The position numbers and the translations under genes were made by a program. Of a stretch of DNA of 5,774 nucleotides, positions 1 to 5,126 are shown in pieces. Within the stretch, counting starts at the first letter, position 1. Every line of letters begins with the position of its first letter. Location: the NCBI GenBank assembly GCA_021786655.1, contig JAJYMU010000367.1:1-5774 (forward strand), in the 5' to 3' direction. The stretch is from Bacteroidota bacterium (GTDB taxonomy: Bacteria > Bacteroidota > Ignavibacteria > Ignavibacteriales > Melioribacteraceae). A model generated the notes under the pieces. The model was not told the origin of the DNA. It did no database searches and saw only the letters and a program-made list of their open reading frames with translations.

Positions 1-369
1 GTGGAAGATGTTAAGGAATTGAACGGATCCTTTGTTATTAAATTCAAAGGGTTCGATTCAAGCGAAGACGTTCAGTTTTTTGTTGGGCAGAAAGTTTACG
101 TCGAAAAAAAAGACGTCGTTAAACTTTCCGAGAATGTTTTTTTCATTCATGATGTAATCGGCAGTAAGGTATATAAGGAATCGAAACTGATTGGTGTTGT
201 TGAGGATGTTTTGGTTTTGCCTGCCAATGATGTTTTTGTGGTGATTGATCAAAACAAGAAAAGAATTTTAGTCCCGGCAGTTGAAAACTATATTGAAAGT
301 TTTGACGCGGACGAAAAAAGTTTGAAATTAGTTTCCGGTTGCGATTTACTTTACGATGATGAGAATTGA
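1..369 (+). CDS. rimM: Ribosome maturation factor RimM, C-terminal part (5' truncated by window)
   Basis: RimM binds ribosomal protein S19 and helps mature the 30S subunit head, and this identification rests on sequence and context. The 122 visible codons cover the end of the N-terminal barrel (VIKFKGFDSSEDVQFFVG, residues 12-29, matching the family pattern of a 'kfkGidsredAe.l.G' stretch) and the C-terminal PRC-barrel (FFIHDVIGSKV at 47-57, then GVVEDV, PANDVFVV and ILVPAVENYI). Full-length RimM is about 170 residues, so roughly the first 50 lie left of the window. The GTG at base 1 is therefore an internal valine codon, not the start. The stop lies 14 bases inside trmD, consistent with the common rpsP-rimM-trmD-rplS operon. 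Confidence 0.93.
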   Translation: MEDVKELNGSFVIKFKGFDSSEDVQFFVGQKVYVEKKDVVKLSENVFFIHDVIGSKVYKESKLIGVVEDVLVLPANDVFVVIDQNKKRILVPAVENYIESFDADEKSLKLVSGCDLLYDDEN

Positions 370-1039
370 TATAATTTCTGCTGTTCCCGACTCGCTCTCT
401 AGCCCGCTTAACACGAGCATTATCAAGAGAGCGCAAGATCGAAACAAAGTTGAAATTGTTGTGCATAATCTGCGTGATTATGCTCATGATAAGCATAAAC
501 AGATTGACGATAAGCCCTTTGGCGGCGGACCGGGAATGCTCTTGAAGCCTGAACCGTTCTTTGAATGCATTGAAAAACTTCTTAGCGAACGTAGATACGA
601 TCATATTATTTTTCCAACTCCCGGCGGAAAAATTTATAATCAGAAAATGTCTAACAAATTTTCGCTCGCCGAGAACCTGATGATAGTAGCTGGGCACTAC
701 AAAGGCGTTGACGACCGAGTGCGTCAAAAATTTGCTACCGATGAAATATCGATTGGGAATTTTGTTTTAACAGGTGGAGAAATAGTAGCAATGATGATCA
801 TCGATTCGGTGGTCCGTCTGATCCCTGGAGTTCTAAACGACAGCGAATCTGCGCTGAACGATTCCTTGATGGACGGCGACATAATTGAAGCGCCGTATTA
901 TACAAGGCCGGCTGATTTCCAAGGCATGAAAGTTCCGGAAATACTGTTATCGGGCAATGAAAAAAAAATAAAAGAATGGAAAGAAGAACAATCAAAAATT
1001 TTAACCGAGAATTGGAAAAAAATAAATAATATGGAGTAA
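356..1039 (+). CDS. trmD: tRNA (guanine-37-N1)-methyltransferase TrmD
   Basis: TrmD methylates N1 of G37 next to the anticodon using S-adenosylmethionine, which prevents +1 frameshifting; it works as a cytoplasmic homodimer with a trefoil-knot (SPOUT) fold. Visible motifs are FGGGPGM (55-61), AGHYKGVDDRV (112-122) and EISIGNFVLTGGE (130-142), which form the knot and SAM site. RLIPGVL follows from Arg154, then NDS with Asp169. Arg154 and Asp169 fall exactly at the catalytic positions known from E. coli and H. influenzae TrmD. YTRPADF (182-188) and VPEILLSGN (193-201) follow. At 227 residues it matches the shorter FCB-type enzymes. Two adjacent ATGs (356 and 359) are possible starts; the second gives the usual MRIDII beginning. 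No Shine-Dalgarno is visible, so translation probably couples to rimM, which it overlaps by 14 bases. The residue after SGN is Glu where His or Phe is more usual. Confidence 0.97.
   Translation: MMRIDIISAVPDSLSSPLNTSIIKRAQDRNKVEIVVHNLRDYAHDKHKQIDDKPFGGGPGMLLKPEPFFECIEKLLSERRYDHIIFPTPGGKIYNQKMSNKFSLAENLMIVAGHYKGVDDRVRQKFATDEISIGNFVLTGGEIVAMMIIDSVVRLIPGVLNDSESALNDSLMDGDIIEAPYYTRPADFQGMKVPEILLSGNEKKIKEWKEEQSKILTENWKKINNME
1033..1036 (+). promoter_or_regulatory. Ribosome binding site of rplS (decides start)
   Basis: GGAG sits in the last codons of trmD, 6 bases before ATG 1043 but only 3 before the in-frame GTG 1040. The spacing favours the ATG as the rplS start. Confidence 0.6.
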
Positions 1040-1042
1040 GTG

Positions 1043-1390
1043 ATGGACAAAGTACAAGAACTGACAAACGATTTGATGCGTACGGATTTTCCCGCGTTTA
1101 AGACCGGTGATCACATTCGTGTTCACGTGAGAGTTATTGAAGGCGATAAAGAGAGAATCCAGCCGTACGAAGGCGATGTTATAAACATCAGAGGCGCGGG
1201 ATTAGATAAAACTTTCACTGTTAGGAAAATTGCAAGCGGTGTCGGCGTTGAAAGAATCTTTTCTTACAGTTCCCCCAAGCTTGCCAAAGTGGAAATCGTT
1301 AGAGAAGGTAAAGTAAGAAGAGCAAAACTATTCTACTTGCGAAAACTTTCCGGCAAAGCCGCTCGCATTAAAGACAAGAACATTCAATAA
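1043..1390 (+). CDS. rplS: 50S ribosomal protein L19
   Basis: L19 is a large-subunit protein located at the interface with the 30S subunit. The 115-residue product is the normal length and carries the family signature along its whole span: FKTGDHIRVHV near residues 19-29, EGDKERIQPYEGDVI, then TFTVRKIASGVGVERIF, then VRRAKLFYLRKLSGKAARIK near the C-terminus. The start is placed at ATG 1043. A GTG three bases upstream is in frame but sits too close to the GGAG ribosome binding site. It follows the trmD stop by three bases and is the last gene before a strong terminator, the typical end of this operon. Nothing about the protein looks unusual. Confidence 0.97.
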   Translation: MDKVQELTNDLMRTDFPAFKTGDHIRVHVRVIEGDKERIQPYEGDVINIRGAGLDKTFTVRKIASGVGVERIFSYSSPKLAKVEIVREGKVRRAKLFYLRKLSGKAARIKDKNIQ

Positions 1391-1410
1391 TTTTTTTTCT
1401 GAATTGAATT

Positions 1411-1460
1411 AACCCCGATCCCGCCTTTTTCAAGTTGAGGAAGGTCTTTCGGGGTTTTTT
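1411..1460 (+). terminator. Rho-independent terminator of the rimM-trmD-rplS operon
   Basis: AACCCCGA (1411-1418) pairs perfectly with TCGGGGTT (1449-1456). An internal loop leads to a second stem, CCTT (1424-1427) with AAGG (1441-1444). The 3' arm runs into TTTTTT (1455-1460) and more T-rich sequence. It starts 20 bases after the rplS stop. A separate T8 run (1391-1398) lies just after the stop codon. Confidence 0.88.
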
Positions 1461-1513
1461 ATTTTCATATTGCAGCGTATTCCAAACAAGGATAATATTC
1501 CTCCGGCTAAAAC

Positions 1514-2272
1514 ATGAAACTTATTACACCTAAAAATTTTTTTACATCGGTACTTGCCGAAGCTATAAACAAAAATGAGTTAGAACTTTTTTTCGTTGAA
1601 GCTTCTTTGATAGGGAAAGAACTTGAGTACAATACTTCCGCAATCGGGTTAATTCCTTCTCTCGACCTGATCAATCACAGAAATCTGTTTGTATCAAGCA
1701 AGTATGCCGTTTCATTCGACGGGATGCTGTCGAACTCATTCTTTTATTTTCACGAAAACGAAAGAAGATTTGAAAAAATCACTCTTCGCGGTGACGTTTC
1801 GCTGAACGATATAATTTTAACCAAGATACTTTTTTCGGAACGGTTTTCTTCGCAGGCAGAAATCACACTTGATACCGGCAACGCTCCAACTAAAGGGAAA
1901 GATTATCTTGTAGTTGGTGATGAAAATTATTCGTCTTGGGATTTCAAAAAAGGGATTAGCTTTTCCGATGAGGTTTCCGACATGCTGGATTTCCCATACG
2001 TAAATTTTGTCTTCGTTTCCCCAGATCAAAATTCATTGAATACATTTCACGAATTGATCGGTCAGATTGACGAAACAATCGAAGATAAAATCGACACGAT
2101 ACTTCCAATTCTGAATTTGCCGGATAAAGCAAAATCATTCATCAAAGAAAACCTTGATTCACTTTATTATCAAATGACAAGCAATGAAACCGAAGCATTA
2201 AATGAATTGATCAGACTGTTGTTCTATCACGGAATAATCGAAGATTTGTTCGATGTGAAATTTGTGTACTGA
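1514..2272 (+). CDS. MqnA/MqnD-like protein, divergent (putative)
   Basis: I do not recognise this 252-residue protein with certainty. Its best match by eye is the MqnA/MqnD menaquinone-biosynthesis family (futalosine pathway; MqnA is a chorismate dehydratase with a type II periplasmic-binding fold but acts in the cytoplasm). Supporting points in family order are SAIGLIPSLDLI (42-53) where the family has a 'DvALIPs' stretch, SFDGMLSNSFFYF (67-79) matching the 'SxGxxxSvxLfS' strand, YLVVGDENY (131-139) matching the conserved 'xIGDeA' motif, and LDFPYVNFVFVSP (158-170) matching 'TGLPFVFAxW'. The helical C-terminus ending LNELIRLLFYHGII (229-242) also fits. It has no signal peptide. The N-terminal lobe is short and the usual N-terminal 'YLN' element is not seen, so catalytic activity is doubtful. 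It stands alone after a terminator, with no good Shine-Dalgarno before ATG 1514. It could instead be a lineage-specific binding protein. Confidence 0.6.
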   Translation: MKLITPKNFFTSVLAEAINKNELELFFVEASLIGKELEYNTSAIGLIPSLDLINHRNLFVSSKYAVSFDGMLSNSFFYFHENERRFEKITLRGDVSLNDIILTKILFSERFSSQAEITLDTGNAPTKGKDYLVVGDENYSSWDFKKGISFSDEVSDMLDFPYVNFVFVSPDQNSLNTFHELIGQIDETIEDKIDTILPILNLPDKAKSFIKENLDSLYYQMTSNETEALNELIRLLFYHGIIEDLFDVKFVY

Positions 2273-2288
2273 CAACAAATCACGCATT

Positions 2289-2387
2289 TTAAAAGTACAA
2301 AAATTTATCTCCCTCTGTTTTTAGCGCCGTTTCTAAAATATCTCCCGAACCGCGCGTCTGAATTGCTCGTCTCTGTTTTAGTTGCTT
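2289..2387 (-). pseudogene. Possible remnant of a coding sequence or repeat-borne peptide (no start codon)
   Basis: Read on the reverse strand, 32 sense codons lie between an upstream stop (2388-2390) and a TAA (2289-2291). The peptide looks protein-like rather than random: QRRAIQTRGSGDILETALK followed by TEGDKFLYF at its end. No ATG, GTG or TTG starts it, so it cannot be a complete gene as it stands. It could be the broken-off C-terminus of a gene, or a dispersed intergenic repeat that happens to read open. I have an unverified impression of having seen similar tails in related genomes. Confidence 0.25.
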
Positions 2388-2542
2388 TTATTTTCAATAG
2401 TTGCCGTGGTTATTTGATTATTTTCTTTTATTTTCCATGTAGTTTTTTGGGAAGAAAGCAAATGATTTTTGCTATCTATAGGAGAGATCATTTTTATTCT
2501 GATAGACCGGACTCCAACTAATCAAATAATTAAATGAACTAC

Positions 2543-2573
2543 ACCGCCGCAATCTGCTGCAGCAGAGCGGGGT
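2543..2573. repeat. Strong imperfect hairpin, REP-like
   Basis: TCTGCTGCAGCAGA (2553-2566) is a perfect 14-base palindrome. It extends to CCGC (2547-2550) with GCGG (2567-2570) after an AA bulge, and to ACC (2543-2545) with GGT (2571-2573) after a bulged G. That gives a stem of about 12 pairs around a TGCA loop. No T-run follows on either strand, so it is not a standard terminator. The trailing GGGGTATCTTGAAAC resembles dispersed palindromic repeats I associate with FCB-type genomes, but that is an impression only. Confidence 0.55.
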
Positions 2574-2594
2574 ATCTTGAAACAAATTTATTTT

Positions 2595-2673
2595 ATTCGC
2601 CTCAACCTGCCCGCCACCGGCTTGTCGGGGTTTGGCAGGCGGGGAATTTACCCCTTGTCCACCGAAGGCGGAT
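2595..2673. repeat. GC-rich palindromic intergenic block, REP/MITE-like
   Basis: The ends pair over eight bases: ATTCGCCT (2595-2602) with AGGCGGAT (2666-2673), one pair being G-T. Inside, CCTGCC (2606-2611) can pair with GGCAGG (2634-2639), or alternatively CCCGCC (2610-2615) with GGCGGG (2638-2643). GGGG (2641-2644) can also pair with CCCC (2651-2654). CTTGTC occurs twice (2621-2626 and 2654-2659), as does CCACCG (2614-2619 and 2659-2664). The block is far richer in G+C than the sequence around it and ends 8 bases before the ribosome binding site of the next gene, so if transcribed it would fold in that leader. Confidence 0.55.
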
Positions 2674-2680
2674 TAAAAAT

Positions 2681-2686
2681 AAGAGG
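2681..2686 (+). promoter_or_regulatory. Ribosome binding site for a TTG start
   Basis: AAGAGG lies 5 bases before TTG 2692. It is the clearest Shine-Dalgarno in the window and supports the unusual TTG start, which in turn gives an intact lipoprotein signal peptide. Confidence 0.65.
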
Positions 2687-2691
2687 TTAAT

Positions 2692-3621
2692 TTGAGAAGA
2701 AATATTTTAGAGATTGTTTTATTCTTAACACTCTTTTTTGTTGGATGTCAAAGAGAAAAACAGAGAGAAATTAAAACTATTGATATTAATTTAGCGAAAC
2801 CCAACTCTGCAGAGGAAACTGTTAATAACCATCCAGACAGTTTGAAAAGATTAAAAATAGCTATCAGTGCAATGACATCACCTAAAGAAACCTTTGCTTA
2901 TTACAAGTATCTGATCAAATACATTTCCGAAAAAATAGGCACACGGATAGAGTTTACCCAAAGAAAGACATATAACGAAGTAAACTTGTTGTTAGAAAAT
3001 GGGCAGGTTGATTTCGCTTTTATATGTTCAGGCGCCTATGTTGATCCTGCAGTTAGAAATAAAGTTGACATACTGGTTGTACCGGTAATTAATGGTAAGT
3101 CATTATATCAGGCGTACATTATAACCCCAAAAGGTTCCGGAATAACAAAAATTGAAGATCTAAAAGGGAAATCATTTGCATTTACAGATCCTCTCTCTCA
3201 TACAGGCTATTTATACGCCTTAAAAAGGTTGTATGATTTGGGAGAAACAGTGAAACATTTCTTTTCAAAAACAATCTTTACGTATGCTCACGATAATTCG
3301 ATTCAGCTGGTAGAAAAAGGGAGTGTAGATGGCGCTACTGTTGACGGACTTATTTACGAATACCTTAAAAAAGCTAATCCGGAAAGAGTTAAGAATATTA
3401 GAATAATAGAAAAATCTGAATATTTTGGAGCCCCACCGGTTGTCATTCAGAAAAATTGGGATCCTATTTTGAAGGAAAAAATTCAAAAAGTTTTTTTAGA
3501 TATGCATAATGATTCTACAGGGAGGGAGATATTAAACAAACTATCAATTGAGAAGTACGTTTATGGAAATAAAAAAGATTATCTAACTGTTCGTAAGTAT
3601 CGAGATAAGATTCAAAAATGA
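2692..3621 (+). CDS. PhnD-family substrate-binding lipoprotein, likely sensor partner of the adjacent kinase
   Basis: This is a 309-residue extracytoplasmic binding protein of the phosphate/phosphite/phosphonate (PhnD-like) type. Residues 1-19 form a lipoprotein signal peptide (MRRN, a hydrophobic run, lipobox FVGC) with Cys19 as lipid anchor. A polar linker of about 33 residues leads to the folded domain from LKRLKIAIS (51-59). Family landmarks are ENGQVDFAF (102-110), CSGAYV (112-117), IEDLKGKSFAFTDPLSHTGY (154-173) and AHDNSIQLVEKGSVDGATVD (199-218). The start is TTG, supported by AAGAGG 5 bases upstream. The stop overlaps the kinase start as ATGA, and no permease or ATPase gene is nearby. 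The context therefore suggests a sensing rather than transport role, as for AioX in arsenite sensing. The ligand is unknown. Cys112, in a segment that in PhnD relatives helps line the binding cleft, is notable. Transport as part of an unlinked ABC system cannot be excluded. Confidence 0.88.
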   Translation: MRRNILEIVLFLTLFFVGCQREKQREIKTIDINLAKPNSAEETVNNHPDSLKRLKIAISAMTSPKETFAYYKYLIKYISEKIGTRIEFTQRKTYNEVNLLLENGQVDFAFICSGAYVDPAVRNKVDILVVPVINGKSLYQAYIITPKGSGITKIEDLKGKSFAFTDPLSHTGYLYALKRLYDLGETVKHFFSKTIFTYAHDNSIQLVEKGSVDGATVDGLIYEYLKKANPERVKNIRIIEKSEYFGAPPVVIQKNWDPILKEKIQKVFLDMHNDSTGREILNKLSIEKYVYGNKKDYLTVRKYRDKIQK

Positions 3622-5126
3622 AAAGAATTATACTACCTCTCTTTTGGAAATTCTCCCTTTCAATAATTGCTATTGTTCTTATTTTCGGTTCCATTAATGC
3701 GCTTCTAATCTGGGAAAGTTTATCTTCCTCTATGGAAGAAGAACTAGGTAAGCGTGAAAAGTTTATAGCGCAAAGTATAGCCACACAAGCAGTTGAACCA
3801 CTGTTATATGATGATTTAATAACTTTACAAAATCTTGTTAATGAGACTAAGAGTATTGACCCCGCAATCAGCTATATATTTATTTTAGAAGGCAAACAAA
3901 ATGTATTGGCTCACTCCTTCCCCCAAAGTGTTCCTTTTCAATTGATAAAAGCAAATTCGATAGAAAGTAGCGCCGACTTTAGTATTCAAACTATTGAATT
4001 GAAAGATTCTGCGAAAGTAATGATTAGAGATATCGCTGTACCAATAATGGATAAATCATTGGGGGTAGTGCGTGTTGGAATAGAAGAAAGCCAAATCAAT
4101 GTAGCTATTAATAAAACTATATCTAATTTCATTTTTATGGTGCTTGTTTTTTTGATTGCAGGAATATTCGGAGCTTTTGTTTTTTCTTATATAATTACAA
4201 ATCCGATAAAAATTATTTCGAACACAGCGGATAAAATTGATCTAACTACATTTCAAAGCAACAAGAAATTTAGAATTAATATCAGGAACAAAATGCTGGG
4301 CATGTGGGGACATTTATTTAGAGCGGAAGATGAAATTGACTTATTAGCAAGAAAATTTAACGATATGATCGAACGATTGGAAAATACTTATGAAGAGCTA
4401 CGAGCCACACAATTGTCTTTGCTTCAATCAGAGAAATTGGCATCTATAGGCACGTTGGTAGCCGGGTTTGCTCACGAAGTCAATAATCCTATCGCGGGAT
4501 TACAGAACTGCATTCGGAGAATTTCCGAAGACCCTGAGAATCTTGAACAAACTAAAAAATATGTTAAGCTTATGAATGATGCGGCTAACAGGGTGGAAAA
4601 TATTATTACTAATCTTCTGAACTTTGCCCGTAAAGAAGAAATTAATTTAGAGACGGTTGATCTTTCATCGGTCATTGAAAATGCTCTTCTATTAACCGGA
4701 TATCAATTAGAGCAAGCGAGAATTATTATTGAAAATAATGTTAACCGAAGATATTTGGTTAGAGGAAGTCAAAATCACTTGGGACAAGTTCTATTGAATA
4801 TTATGCTTAACAGCATAGATGCAATTAATCAAAAAGTTTCTCTAAACCCGGATTCTCCAAGAAGAATTTCATTCACTTGTTCTGCAAATAAAAGTCATGT
4901 TATTTTAAACATTGAAGATTCTGGTATAGGAATAGAAACTGATAAGATTGATAAAATTTTTGACCCGTTCTTCACCACAAAGGAAACAGGTAAAGGAACG
5001 GGATTGGGCCTTTCAATCAGTTATAATATTATCCAACAACACAATGGCGAACTGAAAGTTCAAAGTGAATACAATAAAGGTACACTCTTCACAATAATTT
5101 TACCAAAGGATGAAACGAAAAAATGA
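3618..5126 (+). CDS. Membrane sensor histidine kinase (Cache-like periplasmic domain, HAMP, HisKA, HATPase)
   Basis: This 502-residue kinase has a first membrane helix at about 9-32, a periplasmic region of about 135 residues (33-168) and a second helix at about 170-192. The periplasmic region reads like a single Cache/PAS-type sensor (EPLLYDDLITLQNLV at 60-74, then ISYIFIL, RDIAVPI and GVVRVGI). A HAMP domain starts at TNPI (194-197) and ends near 256, with a longer connector than usual. The dimerisation helix carries phospho-acceptor His286 in FAHEVNNP (284-291), the NtrB/ZraS-like type. The ATPase domain shows an N box (LNIMLNSIDAI, 393-403), G1 DSGIGIE (434-440), F box FDPFFTTK (448-455) and G2 GKGTGLGLSI (458-467). 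All catalytic elements are present, so it should be active. It overlaps the genes on both sides by ATGA, indicating translational coupling. Its partners are probably the upstream binding lipoprotein and the downstream NtrC-type regulator. Confidence 0.95.
   Translation: MKRIILPLFWKFSLSIIAIVLIFGSINALLIWESLSSSMEEELGKREKFIAQSIATQAVEPLLYDDLITLQNLVNETKSIDPAISYIFILEGKQNVLAHSFPQSVPFQLIKANSIESSADFSIQTIELKDSAKVMIRDIAVPIMDKSLGVVRVGIEESQINVAINKTISNFIFMVLVFLIAGIFGAFVFSYIITNPIKIISNTADKIDLTTFQSNKKFRINIRNKMLGMWGHLFRAEDEIDLLARKFNDMIERLENTYEELRATQLSLLQSEKLASIGTLVAGFAHEVNNPIAGLQNCIRRISEDPENLEQTKKYVKLMNDAANRVENIITNLLNFARKEEINLETVDLSSVIENALLLTGYQLEQARIIIENNVNRRYLVRGSQNHLGQVLLNIMLNSIDAINQKVSLNPDSPRRISFTCSANKSHVILNIEDSGIGIETDKIDKIFDPFFTTKETGKGTGLGLSISYNIIQQHNGELKVQSEYNKGTLFTIILPKDETKK

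Larger units (their letters stand above)
2273..2691. other. Long intergenic region with repeat-like structure
   Basis: These 419 bases contain no convincing gene on either strand. From left to right they hold a reverse-strand coding-like stretch without a start (2289-2387), a T-rich tract (about 2376-2450), an 11-bp inverted repeat pair (2410-2420 and 2519-2529), a short AT-rich stem (AAATGAT 2460-2466 with ATCATTT 2487-2493), a strong hairpin (2543-2573), a GC-rich palindromic block (2595-2673) and the ribosome binding site of the next gene. No clear sigma-70, Bacteroidota-type or sigma-54 promoter could be picked out, although the downstream signalling genes should have one here. Confidence 0.7.

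Noticed and set aside
1..3. GTG as a real start codon of the first gene
   Set aside because: RimM homology is already mid-domain at the first codons and the product would lack about 50 N-terminal residues. The frame simply continues from outside the window.
143..727. Reverse-strand open frame of 194 codons opposite rimM and trmD
   Set aside because: It lies wholly over two well-conserved genes, shows no recognisable domain, and is an expected by-product of the coding strand.
1040..1042. GTG as the start of rplS
   Set aside because: Only 3 bases from the GGAG site. ATG 1043 has better spacing and gives the usual L19 N-terminus.
1470..1498. Possible sigma-70-like promoter (TTGCAG, 17 bases, TAATAT) before the MqnA-like gene
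   Set aside because: Only about 3 of 6 and 4 of 6 consensus matches, and the leader would be only a few bases long. It is plausible in position but too weak to list as a feature.
2460..2498. AAATGAT/ATCATTT stem followed by T-rich bases as a terminator
   Set aside because: Seven mostly A-T pairs around a 20-base loop is too weak, and it lies almost 190 bases after the nearest upstream stop codon.
2632..2650. Possible sigma-54 promoter (TTTGGCAGG...) before the sensor genes
   Set aside because: The GG is present, but the required GC ten bases further on is not: the bases there are AT.
2273..2691. tRNA, CRISPR array or small complete gene in the long intergenic region
   Set aside because: No cloverleaf arms, no regularly spaced repeats, and no frame with both a start and plausible coding character were found.
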